Below are positions 45,052-53,452 of a DNA stretch of 64,000 bases, in pieces. How positions within the stretch are numbered: the stretch's first letter is position 1; each line of letters begins with the position of its first letter. Origin of the DNA: Deltaproteobacteria bacterium (GTDB taxonomy: Bacteria > Myxococcota_A > Polyangia > Polyangiales > JADJMO01); contig JACPFM010000039.1 in NCBI GenBank assembly GCA_016182965.1, positions 1 to 64,000 of the forward strand. The letters run 5' to 3'. The position numbers were made by a program, and so were the translations under genes. The notes under the pieces are model-generated. The model saw nothing but the letters and a program-made list of their open reading frames with translations. It searched no databases and was not told the DNA's origin.

Positions 45052-46083
45052 GTGAAGTTCGCGCGAATCGGTTCCTTCACCTTCGTTTCGTTCGTCTTGG
45101 GCTGCTCCGGCGCGACGGCGGAGACGAACGAGAACCCGGGCGGCAACGACACCGGCCTGAGCGAGGCGGGCGACGACGCCGGCAGCGACGACGCCGGTGA
45201 CGACACCGGCGGCGGCGGCGAAGACACCGGCCCGATCGGCCCGAGCTCGTGCGAGCTGCGCCCCGCGTGCGACGCGCCGCTCCCGCCGCTCGGCAGCAAG
45301 ACCAGCTGGCGCCACACCACCACGAGCCTCTCGGTGGCCGCCGGGTCACCGCGGCACCGCGGGCGCGATCTGTTCCTGAAGCCGGGGACCAAGCAGTGGG
45401 CGATCGCGAAGTTCGCGTACGGCGCGATCGACAAGGACATCAAGGACGAGGACGTCGACGTCTACCTGCTGCGCGACTGCGGCAGCACGTGGAAGAAGCT
45501 CGGCACCTACCGCACGACCGAAGAGAGCGCGCACACCACCGAGGAGGGCGTGATCGACTCCGGCGGGCGCGTGTACGTCGACATCGCGGCGGTCGAGCCG
45601 ATTCCGCTCGGCGTCGGGCGGCACCGCGTGCACTTCGTCGTGAAGGGCGATCTGCCCGGCGCGAACCCCGGGTCGCCGCAGGTGATGACGACCCTCGCGC
45701 AGCGCGGGTACTACGTCTTCTACCTGACCGCGCGGCCCGAGTGGTTCGTCCAGAAGACGCGCGACTGGGTGAAGATGCGCGGGTTCCCGCCGGGGATCAT
45801 CCACACGACCTTCAGCGCCATCGGCGAGACGGGCGCAGCGGCCATCGAGTACAAGACCTCGGAGCTCGCCAACCTGAAGACGAAGACCGGCATCGTGCCG
45901 ACCTACGGGTTCGGCAACACCGACAGCGACTCGACCGCCTACGACAACGTGAAGATCACGCCGGCGGCGAACCGCTACTTCTTCAAGTACACCGACACCA
46001 GGGGTGGCACGAGCCACGACGACTACTCCAAGCTCGTTCCGAAGTTCGCCGCCGAGGCGGCGGTGTGCCCGGCGACCAAGTGA
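45052..46083 (+). CDS. lipin/LNS2-like (HAD-superfamily) lipoprotein lacking motif I
   Basis: A 343-residue protein from GTG with a signal peptide and lipobox-like SFVLGC, an acidic Asp/Gly/Thr linker (residues about 25-65), then a region like the LNS2 domain of lipin-type phosphatases: LTARPEWFVQKTRDWVKMRGFPPGII and GETGAAAIEYKTSELANLK, VPTYGFGNTDSDS. The HAD nucleophile motif D-x-D-G-T expected between HRVHFVVKGD and GANPGSPQ is missing: those two segments are directly joined. It is therefore probably a non-catalytic or partly deleted lipin-like protein. Confidence 0.75.
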   Translation: MKFARIGSFTFVSFVLGCSGATAETNENPGGNDTGLSEAGDDAGSDDAGDDTGGGGEDTGPIGPSSCELRPACDAPLPPLGSKTSWRHTTTSLSVAAGSPRHRGRDLFLKPGTKQWAIAKFAYGAIDKDIKDEDVDVYLLRDCGSTWKKLGTYRTTEESAHTTEEGVIDSGGRVYVDIAAVEPIPLGVGRHRVHFVVKGDLPGANPGSPQVMTTLAQRGYYVFYLTARPEWFVQKTRDWVKMRGFPPGIIHTTFSAIGETGAAAIEYKTSELANLKTKTGIVPTYGFGNTDSDSTAYDNVKITPAANRYFFKYTDTRGGTSHDDYSKLVPKFAAEAAVCPATK

Positions 46084-46090
46084 GGTCGTG

Positions 46091-46600
46091 ATGCAGCGGC
46101 GCGTGATCGTGCTGGTCGGTCCGAAGGGGGCCGGCAAGAGCACGATCGGCGCGCTGATCGAGCGCGAGCTCGGCGTGGCGTTCGTGCGGGTGGAGCCGAT
46201 CTTCTTGCGTGTGCGTGAGGCGATCGGGGCCGATCACCCGGAGCTGGAGCGCCGTGGGTTCCAGGCGGTTCGCGAGGCGCTGGTCGAGGCGCTGCGCTCG
46301 CATGAGGCGATCTGCTTCGAGTCGACCGGCGCGTCGCGCGAGACGGCGCCGATGCTCGAGGAGCTCTCGCGGCACGCGCACATGCTGCCGGTGCAGGTGA
46401 CCGCGCGGCCGGAGCAGTACCTGCCGCGGGTGCGCTCGCGGGACCTCTCGATTCACATCCCGGTGTCCGACGACCGGGTCGAGGAGATCAACGCGCGGGC
46501 GGCGGAGGTGGAGCTCGCGTGGGCCGCGCGGATCGACAACTCGGGGGCCTTCGATCCCGAGGCGATCCTCGCGAAGGTGAGGGACCTGCTCGAGGCGTGA
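46091..46600 (+). CDS. P-loop kinase, shikimate-kinase-like (AAA family)
   Basis: A 169-residue protein beginning MQRRVIVLVGPKGAGKSTIG, with Walker A GPKGAGKST and a shikimate-kinase-like fold (HEAICFESTGAS in place of the acceptor-site strand). The substrate-specific Asp-Arg and LID residues of true AroK cannot be matched, so an unassigned nucleoside/metabolite kinase is more likely. It starts 7 bases after the lipin-like gene and is probably co-transcribed. Confidence 0.7.
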   Translation: MQRRVIVLVGPKGAGKSTIGALIERELGVAFVRVEPIFLRVREAIGADHPELERRGFQAVREALVEALRSHEAICFESTGASRETAPMLEELSRHAHMLPVQVTARPEQYLPRVRSRDLSIHIPVSDDRVEEINARAAEVELAWAARIDNSGAFDPEAILAKVRDLLEA

Positions 46601-46631
46601 GCACGCGGGCGGTAAGCTATGCCCCAGCGCG

Positions 46632-47408
46632 ATGAGCAAGAAGACCTACCCGACCGTTGACGCAGTCTTCGCCGAGGTCGCCACGCGCAAGGCGCGCGCC
46701 GCGAAGGCACGGCGGGAGCCGCGTGCCGCCGATGCCGAGGCGCCCCGGGAGATCTACGGCGCGGCGTGTGCGGCGGTCGCGGCTGCGCTCGCGGCAGACG
46801 GGTTCTCGTACGCCAAGAGCCGCGCCACGCTTACCCGCAAGGCAGGCGACGTCACCCATCGGGTGCTCTTCCAGTCGAGTCACAACAACGTCGCGGGCGA
46901 GCACGTGGCGATGTGGATGTACGCGCACGTTCAGTCTGCGGCGCTCGGCGCATGGCGCGAGAAGCAGCGACGGCGCGCGCGCGAGGACGACTTCGTCGCC
47001 GGCGGCATGGTGCACCTGCTCGAGCCCGACGGACCGAAGATGATCGAGTGGGAGCTCGCCCGTGCTGCCGCGCGCGATGCCGCCGTCGCGGACGTCGTTT
47101 CGCACCTCCGCAGTGTCGTGCTCCCCTATTTCTCGCTCTTCGCGGCCCCGCCAGCGCTGATCGAACGGTTGAAGCGCCGGTCCGTTCCGGCCTTCGAGCT
47201 CGCGAGCTCGGTCGAGTACGCGCTCTGCTTCGGCGACGCACGGGACGCGCAGGCGATCCTCGACGCGTACCTGCGCGAGAGGCCCGATCTCGAGGCGCCG
47301 AGCCGCGCCGCGCAGGAGAAGCTCGCGACCAGCGGACCTCCGGCGCGCTGCCCGAACGCGTATGCGGAGCAGATCGCCTGGTTACGTGTGGTCCATTCGC
47401 TCGCGTGA
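46632..47408 (+). CDS. DUF4304-like protein
   Basis: A 258-residue soluble protein. The centre GFSYAKSRATLTRKAGDVTHRVLFQSSHNN and AMWMYAHVQS resemble DUF4304, a small domain of unknown function; the C-terminal half is helical. A -10-like TAAGCT lies 13 bases before the ATG. No catalytic motif is visible and no functional call can be made. Confidence 0.55.
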   Translation: MSKKTYPTVDAVFAEVATRKARAAKARREPRAADAEAPREIYGAACAAVAAALAADGFSYAKSRATLTRKAGDVTHRVLFQSSHNNVAGEHVAMWMYAHVQSAALGAWREKQRRRAREDDFVAGGMVHLLEPDGPKMIEWELARAAARDAAVADVVSHLRSVVLPYFSLFAAPPALIERLKRRSVPAFELASSVEYALCFGDARDAQAILDAYLRERPDLEAPSRAAQEKLATSGPPARCPNAYAEQIAWLRVVHSLA

Positions 47409-47608
47409 TCGCGAGCAAGAGCAGCGCGCAGGACGACGGCGAGGGCTCATCGAAAACAAGAAGAAGTCGAGCAGCGACGACGACGAGGGCTTGGGGGGAT
47501 TCGCTCGAGTCGTCGCGTTGCCGACGGCGAGGCGTCGCCAGGCAGCCGAATCGAGATCCTCGTTCGGGCGCACGGAAGCTGCTCCGGCCCCATGCCGCCT
47601 TGGAAACG
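47409..47608 (+). pseudogene. possible remnant of a small Ser/Asp-rich lipoprotein gene
   Basis: The sequence at 47413-47448 closely matches 49536-49571 in the small gene at 49420-49806 (shared AAGAGCAGCGCGCAGGACGA), and a second partial copy follows. In both, the translated frame is a Ser/Lys then Asp-rich stretch (SKSSAQDD). Here the frame is shifted and no intact start or ORF continues. I take it as a decayed copy; low confidence. Confidence 0.3.
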
Positions 47609-47687
47609 CGCTCTGCCTGCGCGGGCTGAAAAAATCAGCCTGCGCGACCTCCGGGGGCTGAAAAATTCAGCCCGCGAGGGCAGAGCG
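47609..47687 (+). other. three-way-junction-like structured element
   Basis: An outer 9-bp stem (CGCTCTGCC 47609-47617 with GGCAGAGCG 47679-47687) encloses two hairpins: 47619-47645, with an 11-bp stem around AAAAA and a core of GGCTGA/TCAGCC, and 47655-47673, GGGCTGAA/TTCAGCCC around AAA. The two hairpins share the core GGCTGA and A-only loops. It could be a structured RNA, a DNA-cruciform element or a paired terminator. Together with the rest of 47688-47967, this gap holds no supported gene. Confidence 0.5.
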
Positions 47688-47967
47688 AGATCTTGACGGA
47701 GGTCCACCCGGTCTGCCCCATGCCAACGCCTGGGCCGACGCCCGTCATGTGCGCGTCCTCGCCGTCAGCGTGTCGCGGGTCAGGACCTCCGCGCCCGCGG
47801 TGGCGCCCCCACCGCTCGCTCCGTCCTCTCCCCCGCGCCAGAGGCTGGAACGCAAGGCGAGGCCGGAACAAACGAGGAAGTCGCGGCGCTCAGCTCGCGA
47901 GGCGTCGCCGTCGAGTCCATTGCCGACGATCAGCTCGCGATCGACCGCCCGCGTGTACTCTGCGCGC

Positions 47968-49395
47968 GTGACCGACAAGAGCGCGCGCTTCGTCGGAGTG
48001 GCCGTCGCGGCTTTCCTCGTGATCGGGGCGGCGCTGGTCGGCCGGAGGCTCGTCCCGACCGCGAGCAGCCGCACGCCGGCCGCGACGGTCTCGCCCGCTC
48101 GGCCGATCGAGGTCGCCGACGCGGGCATCGTCGCGTTCGACCCGGTTCCGGCGGCGCCGCTCTGGGCGAAGTCGTTCTACTTCGACGTCGCGCTCAGCTG
48201 GGACGAACCACCGAAGGAGAAGGTGAAGGCGCAGCTCGCGTCGATCGCATCGCTCAGGCCGTTTTCGCGGCTCGAGAATCCTGCGCCCGCCACCGACGAC
48301 AAGGCCTCGTTCGTAATGGTCGAGGGACCGGCGGTCGGCGACTTGGCGCCTATGTCGGCGGCTTCGCTGAAGTACTTCGCCGTGGAGCTGAGCGAGGCCG
48401 ATCGCCGCGCGTACCTGGGGGCGAAGATGTGCGCGGCGTTCTCCTTCCATGGACCGATCGACGCCGGGTTCGCGACGCTTCGCGCCGCGCTGAACGGCGT
48501 CCGCGAGCTCGCCGACAACACCTCCTCGATCGTCACCGACGGCAGCACGCGGCAGGTCTTCTCGCGCGCATCGTGGGCTTCGCGCGTCGACGCCTGGACC
48601 AACGGCGTGCCGAAGCTGAGCAAACACATCGCGATCCACGGCTACCCCAACGGGGGGCTCATCCGCGTGGTGACGCTCGGGATGGCGAAGTTCGGGCTCC
48701 CCGACATCGCCGCCGAGGAGATCGCGCGGGAGCAATCGCAGCGCATGAGCGATCTGGTGCTCCTCGTCGCACAGACCCTCGTCGAGCGCGGCAAGCTCGA
48801 TCGCGCCGGCGAGCTGGAGATCGCGATCGACGAGCTGAAGGCGAGGCCCGACCTCGGTGACTTTGCGCCGAAGGCGACGAAGAGGGGCGTGGTCTCGCTC
48901 GGCATCGCCAAGCCGAAGGAGGGCGACGCGGACAACCGCCTCATCCAGATCGTCTTCCCCGGCAGCGCGAACGGCGTCCAGCAGCGGCAGGCGAAGCTGC
49001 TCGAGGGCATCTTCGGGGCGCGCGACGAGATGGTGCAGGTCGACGGATCGGACGGGGAGATCGCCGCCGCGAGCGCGCGTGCGAGGGCGAAGCTGCTGAC
49101 GCTGAAGCCGGCATGGAGCAACGGCCCGCCCGGCCTCGATGACCTCATCGTGAAGGCGCCGTTCCAAACGCCCGACGGCCGGAGCGAGTGGATGTGGGTC
49201 GAGGTCACCGGCTGGAGCGGCACGAAGATCAAGGGGATCCTCCAAAACGACGCGTACGAGATCCCTGGCCTCGTGGTCGGCACCCATGTCGAGGTCGAGG
49301 AGTCCTCGATCTTCGATTACATGCTCAAGCACCCTGACGGCTCGATCGAGGGAGGCGAGACCAACGCGCTCATCACGAAGGGCGCGAAGAAGTAG
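47968..49395 (+). CDS. membrane-anchored protein with C-terminal DUF2314 domain
   Basis: A 475-residue protein from GTG. One N-terminal membrane helix (FVGVAVAAFLVIGAALVG), a large extracytoplasmic middle region with no recognised fold (for example YLGAKMCAAFSFHGPIDAG, DIAAEEIAREQSQRMSDLV) and a C-terminal DUF2314 (about 385-465): EWMWVEVTGWSGTKIKGIL, DAYEIPGLVVGTHVEVEESS, FDYMLKHPDGSIEGGET. DUF2314 is a small domain of unknown role, here with typical motifs. A TACTCT -10-like hexamer lies 7 bases before the GTG (leaderless candidate). Confidence 0.75.
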   Translation: MTDKSARFVGVAVAAFLVIGAALVGRRLVPTASSRTPAATVSPARPIEVADAGIVAFDPVPAAPLWAKSFYFDVALSWDEPPKEKVKAQLASIASLRPFSRLENPAPATDDKASFVMVEGPAVGDLAPMSAASLKYFAVELSEADRRAYLGAKMCAAFSFHGPIDAGFATLRAALNGVRELADNTSSIVTDGSTRQVFSRASWASRVDAWTNGVPKLSKHIAIHGYPNGGLIRVVTLGMAKFGLPDIAAEEIAREQSQRMSDLVLLVAQTLVERGKLDRAGELEIAIDELKARPDLGDFAPKATKRGVVSLGIAKPKEGDADNRLIQIVFPGSANGVQQRQAKLLEGIFGARDEMVQVDGSDGEIAAASARARAKLLTLKPAWSNGPPGLDDLIVKAPFQTPDGRSEWMWVEVTGWSGTKIKGILQNDAYEIPGLVVGTHVEVEESSIFDYMLKHPDGSIEGGETNALITKGAKK

Positions 49396-49419
49396 CGCGC
49401 CATCAACCCCTGCCCGCGT

Positions 49420-49806
49420 GTGGCGCACCTGGCCATCGCGCCGCTCGCAACGCGGATGGGTCACGTCGGAACGCACGGGGCAGTGCGGGAGGGCAGTTGC
49501 TCAGCGCTCGCCGCGTGCAAATCGAAGGGGTCGTCGAGTAAGAGCAGCGCGCAGGACGACGACGACGGCTCGGGGGGGCTTCGCTCGACCCGTTCGCCCG
49601 GGATCACCTCGCCACCGCCAATCCCGGTGGAGTGGTACTACCGCCTCGAGGTCTATGCCCGCGCCAAAGACGGCGGCCTCGCGCTCGGCAACCTCGCGCC
49701 CGGCGTGCCGCACCTCGCGCCGCTGCCCGTCACCGGCACCGCGATGAACGCGCTGTACCTCGGCGCCGGAAAGCCGATCGGGCTGCGCTGCATGCGCGCG
49801 AAGTGA
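49420..49806 (+). CDS. small hypothetical protein with lipobox-like N-terminus
   Basis: A frame of 128 codons. A possible lipobox SALAAC is followed by a Ser/Lys and Asp-rich stretch (SKGSSSKSSAQDDDD) and a conserved-looking C-terminal domain (VEWYYRLEVYARAKDGGLALG). The N-terminal start is uncertain; the 5' part may be a mix of unrelated sequence. A repeat copy of its Asp-rich portion lies at 47413-47448. Function unknown. Confidence 0.4.
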   Translation: MAHLAIAPLATRMGHVGTHGAVREGSCSALAACKSKGSSSKSSAQDDDDGSGGLRSTRSPGITSPPPIPVEWYYRLEVYARAKDGGLALGNLAPGVPHLAPLPVTGTAMNALYLGAGKPIGLRCMRAK

Positions 49807-49863
49807 GTTGCGGGCGCGTCGGCGCGTGCGTCTCGTGTGCGGCGGCGTTGCGTTCGAACGCGC

Positions 49864-51516
49864 TCAGGAAGCCGCCGGGAGCACGACGCGGAAGCAGCTC
49901 CCCCGGCCCGGCTCGCTCTCCGCGGTGATCGATCCGCCGTGCGCCTCGACGAGAGCACGCGTGATGTAGAGCCCGATACCGAGGCCCTGCACGCCGGTCG
50001 CACGCGCGGCCTTCGTCCGGAAGAAGCGGTCGAAGACGTGCGGGAGATCCTCCGGGACGATGCCGGCGCCGCGGTCGGTGATCGAAATCGCCACGCGGTC
50101 GCCGTCGCGCCCGCAGTCGAGGCGGACCTCGCTCCCGGGCGTCGAGTACTTGAGCGCGTTCGAGAGGAGGTTCACGACGATGCGCTCGAGGCGATCCGGA
50201 TCTGCGTCGACGGCAGGGAGGTCCTCGGGGATCGTGATCGTGATGCGGCTCGTGTCGAGCGCGCCGGCGAGCCTCGCGACGAGCTCGGCGCCGAAGCGCC
50301 CGAGGTCGACCGCCCGACGTTTGAGCGGGACCGGCCCGCTATCGAGCCGCGCTATCTCCGAGAGATCGTCGAGCGTGGCCGTCATGTGCTCGCAAGCGTT
50401 GACGATCCGGTTGAGGCGCCGGGGCAGCACCTCCGGGTCGGGCCGCCGCAGCAGTGACTGCGCCGACAGCGAGATGGCCGACAGCGGCGTCCTCAGGTCG
50501 TGCGAGACGGCGCGGAGGAAGTCCTCGCGCTGCTCCTCCGCCTTGCGACGCTCGGTCACGTCGTCGAACAGCGTCACGAAGAAGCCCGGCGCGGGGCTGT
50601 AGGCCAACACCGAATAGGTGCGAAGCCCCGAGCGGCACTCCAAGCGAACCGGCTCCGCTGCGCCGGCGACGCGCTGGAACATCGAGACCCAGTCGACGCC
50701 GTGAACGGCGGGCATCACCTCGCCCGCGCGCCGCCCGAGGATCTGGTCGCGCCGGAGCCCCGCCATGCGTTCGAACGCCGCGTTGACCTCGAGGAGCACG
50801 TAGTCGACGGTGCGCCCGCCGTCTTCGAGGGCGCGGTGATAGACGCAACCGCTCGAGAGGTTCTCGAACAGGAGCCGCAGCCGGTGCTCGCGCTCGCGAA
50901 GAGCCTCGGCCACTCGTCTGCGCTCGGTGCTCTCGACGGCCTCCCAGCGGCCGCCGCGATGAACCAGCGCGAACTGGTGAGTGCCGACGACGTCGATGAT
51001 CTCGGTGGCCCCGCAGCGCCCGAGCCCGTACGTGCAGGCGACCAGCACCGGCAAGTCGCGGATCACGCCGTTGATCGCGTCTTCGTATTCCGTGAAGTCG
51101 GCCCAGTGCGCCGCCTCGAGCCAGGCGGTGTTGCCGGTGACGCGCACCCCATCGAAGCCGCGGGCGAGGGCTTCGTCCACGCGGGCCTTCCAGCCATCGA
51201 GGACGCGTCTCATGTCGAAGTGGCCGCCTCGGAGGTACCAGTGGTCGTACGGCAGGATCTGGATCCGCTCGTCGGCCAGGTGCCGGTCCAGGTCGGGGAC
51301 GACCGCGCCCAACGCGCTCGTCGCTTCGTCGACGCCGAGCGGATCGGACGTCACCCACATGCAGCACTCGTTCGACTCGAGGCCCGCCTTGAAATAGGGG
51401 ACCAGGATGTCGAGCAGATCGTCCTTGTCCCGATAGAACTGACACAGGTGTGTGCCCCAGGGCATCTGGCCGATACGATCGATCCCGGAGTCACGCAGTG
51501 GGGTCGTCGCGTGCAT
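49864..51516 (-). CDS. hybrid sensor histidine kinase with MEDS and PAS domains
   Basis: A 550-residue kinase. Residues about 15-190 form a MEDS/DcmR-type sensory domain (WGTHLCQFYRDKDDLLDILVPY, HWYLRGGHFD), next a PAS domain (about 215-325), then HisKA with the phosphoacceptor His339 (RAVSHDLRTPLSAISLS) and a HATPase with N-box NLLSNALKYS, G1 DRGAGI and G2 GLGIGLY. No receiver domain or response regulator is adjacent, so this is an orphan kinase. The start used, ATG at 51516, removes 23 non-conserved residues of a longer frame. MEDS domains are known from methanogen and methylotroph sensors. Confidence 0.92.
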   Translation of the reverse strand: MHATTPLRDSGIDRIGQMPWGTHLCQFYRDKDDLLDILVPYFKAGLESNECCMWVTSDPLGVDEATSALGAVVPDLDRHLADERIQILPYDHWYLRGGHFDMRRVLDGWKARVDEALARGFDGVRVTGNTAWLEAAHWADFTEYEDAINGVIRDLPVLVACTYGLGRCGATEIIDVVGTHQFALVHRGGRWEAVESTERRRVAEALREREHRLRLLFENLSSGCVYHRALEDGGRTVDYVLLEVNAAFERMAGLRRDQILGRRAGEVMPAVHGVDWVSMFQRVAGAAEPVRLECRSGLRTYSVLAYSPAPGFFVTLFDDVTERRKAEEQREDFLRAVSHDLRTPLSAISLSAQSLLRRPDPEVLPRRLNRIVNACEHMTATLDDLSEIARLDSGPVPLKRRAVDLGRFGAELVARLAGALDTSRITITIPEDLPAVDADPDRLERIVVNLLSNALKYSTPGSEVRLDCGRDGDRVAISITDRGAGIVPEDLPHVFDRFFRTKAARATGVQGLGIGLYITRALVEAHGGSITAESEPGRGSCFRVVLPAAS

Positions 51517-51585
51517 GGTGAGCCGGATGGTAGACCCGGCGCCGTACGTCGCTCTGATTTCAGTCGCGCCGCGTCGCGTGAGCAC

Positions 51586-51991
51586 CGTCGCGTGGATCCT
51601 CGGCTCGCTCGGGGGCTCGGCTCAGGGTGATACGCGCCTTTGGGCGCGCGTCACCGCTCCCGCTCGCCATTGCGCGTGACGGCCGGGCTCGGCCGGTGCC
51701 GCGACGCATCGGCGTGCCCGTCGGCAGCCGTCAGCGGACGCGCAGCTCGATCGGGGCGACGGCGACCGGCTTGCCGAACCCGTTCAACCGCGGTGAACCC
51801 CGCGCCAACGGCGATGCGCGGGGCGGAAGCCCTTGCCCTTCGGTGCCGCGGGTGCGCGGGGAGGCGTGGCGCGAACGCTTCGCATCGGACGCGTACGCGC
51901 GGTCGCGCCTTCGCGCCCTCGATGGTCGAGAAATCGAGGCGATTCGCGGCCTGTGCCGTCAGGGCACGCCGGCTGCAATCCCGGCCCCTGC
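51586..51991. other. intergenic region without a supported gene
   Basis: About 400 bases between the kinase start side and the next plus-strand gene. Open frames exist on both strands but show no signal peptide, family motif or ribosome-binding site. I see nothing further here. Confidence 0.5.
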
Positions 51992-52849
51992 GTGACCAAA
52001 CCACGCATCATCCTCGCATCAGCGCTCTTCACCGCCCTCTTCGTCCCCGCCGCGCGCGCGGACGCCACCACCAAGGTCAACCAACCACCGCGCTTCTCGT
52101 ACGACTCCGACGAGCGTCACCACGTGCATGTGGGCGACACCTTCGAGACGACGCTCGACGTCAACGATCCGGACGACGATCCGATCACCTTCTCGGTCAC
52201 AGGCCTCCCTGCGGGTGCGACGAGCAGCATCTCGAGCAAGACCACGCTGCGCCTGCGCTGGAAGCCGACGAAGTGGGACGTCGGTCCGCACGACATCGTC
52301 GTGCAGGCGAGCGACGGGAAGGGGGGCAACGTGAGCAAGAGCCTCCACCTCACCGTCGAGGACAACTGGCGCAGCTACTTCATGCCGGGCGCGTCGTACT
52401 CGACGCTCCTGCCGGTCGGTCGCGGGACGTGGGGCACGTTCCAGGGCGTGTCGGCGGAGATCCTCATCGCGTCGTGGATCCACCGGAACGAGAACCGTGG
52501 ACCGAGCCACGGGCGCGTGTACCTCGACATGGACGTGCTGCGGTCGACGCGCGCGCAGACGTCCGCCGCGTTCGACCTCTCGGGCGGCTTCGACCTCTCG
52601 ATCGAGCGCAACCCGATCCGCCACTGGATGCTGCCCTTCTTCGGCATGAAGACGGGCGCGTTCATCCAGAAGGACCTCGAGAAGGGATCGGTGTGGCACG
52701 TCACCCCGCTCGCCGGCGCGTACCTCTGGGCCGACAAGAACCTGTTCCTGGTCGCGTCCGCGGGCTACATGATGCCGATCAGCGCGCGTCACTTCGACGA
52801 GCTGCGCGGGCTGCGCGTGAACGTCGGCCTGAACTTCTCGCTCTGGTGA
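51992..52849 (+). CDS. secreted Ig-like plus outer-membrane beta-barrel protein
   Basis: A 285-residue protein from GTG with a signal peptide ending ARADA. The N-terminal 100 residues match an Ig-like/cadherin-type module (HVGDTFETTLDVNDPDDDPITFSVTGLPAG, HDIVVQASDGKGG). The rest is a set of amphipathic beta-strands ending in Trp after NVGLNFSLW, which fits an outer-membrane barrel with an aromatic C-terminus. Function unknown; a surface protein with a small barrel is likely. Confidence 0.65.
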   Translation: MTKPRIILASALFTALFVPAARADATTKVNQPPRFSYDSDERHHVHVGDTFETTLDVNDPDDDPITFSVTGLPAGATSSISSKTTLRLRWKPTKWDVGPHDIVVQASDGKGGNVSKSLHLTVEDNWRSYFMPGASYSTLLPVGRGTWGTFQGVSAEILIASWIHRNENRGPSHGRVYLDMDVLRSTRAQTSAAFDLSGGFDLSIERNPIRHWMLPFFGMKTGAFIQKDLEKGSVWHVTPLAGAYLWADKNLFLVASAGYMMPISARHFDELRGLRVNVGLNFSLW

Positions 52850-53185
52850 TCGCGAACAGAAACGCCGCGCGCCCTTGACAGACTCAGGGGCAACCGCAGA
52901 TTGCATCGCGACCGCAAGCAGGTGACCGGCTAGAGCCCAACCCCTTCGCCCCGAGCTCCCTTCGAGCGCCACGGCCCTTCCGCCGTGCGAGCGGCGCCTG
53001 CACGCGATCCCACAGCGGGGTAGTAGGAGCGGTCCCTACGCCGGGATAGCCTCCCGGAGAGGCTCGTTCGATTCGAGCCCCCGCATCCCTCGTGCCGCAT
53101 TTCGGCGCGGCGTTCCTCGCGCGCGCGCTCCTCCGTTCGTTCGCTTCGCACCAGCCGAACCGAACCGAACCGAATGGAGGATGTG
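52850..53185. other. intergenic region with a CCGAA tandem run
   Basis: No gene is seen. A TTGACA at 52875-52880 has no good -10. An AGCCTC/GAGGCT hairpin lies at about 53048-53064. A run of four CCGAA pentamers (about 53154-53173) sits directly upstream of the GGAGG of the next gene, a place where repeat-number change could alter spacing. Confidence 0.5.
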
Positions 53186-53452
53186 ATGAAGATCGATCGA
53201 GTCGCGCGCGTGCGCGACCTGAGGGCGATCGAGGCGGAGATCCGCCCGATCAAGCGTGTGCTGGGCGCGACGTGGACGCGCCCGATGAACGAGGAGCAGC
53301 GGCGTCTCTCGTGGCTCCGCAAGCGCGCCACCGAGCTGTGCATGGTGCTCGCGTTCGCGCGCGGACGGCTGCACGTCCGCGGGCCGAGCGACGAGCGGAC
53401 GCGGGCGCTGCACGCCGAGGTGTTCGCGCGCTATGAGGAGGTGCCTCTGTGA
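53186..53452 (+). CDS. small basic helical protein, unknown
   Basis: An 88-residue protein rich in Arg and Glu with long helices (MKIDRVARVRDLRAIEAEIR, EEQRRLSWLRKRATELCMVL). A GGAGG site lies 5 bases before the ATG at 53186; an ATG 12 bases earlier lies before that site and is not preferred. The next gene overlaps by four bases (GTGA) and encodes TatD. No family is recognised. Confidence 0.6.
   Translation: MKIDRVARVRDLRAIEAEIRPIKRVLGATWTRPMNEEQRRLSWLRKRATELCMVLAFARGRLHVRGPSDERTRALHAEVFARYEEVPL

Noticed and set aside
52875..52905. Promoter at the TTGACA in the 52850-53185 gap
   Set aside because: No acceptable -10 hexamer at 15-18 bases; the match is probably chance.
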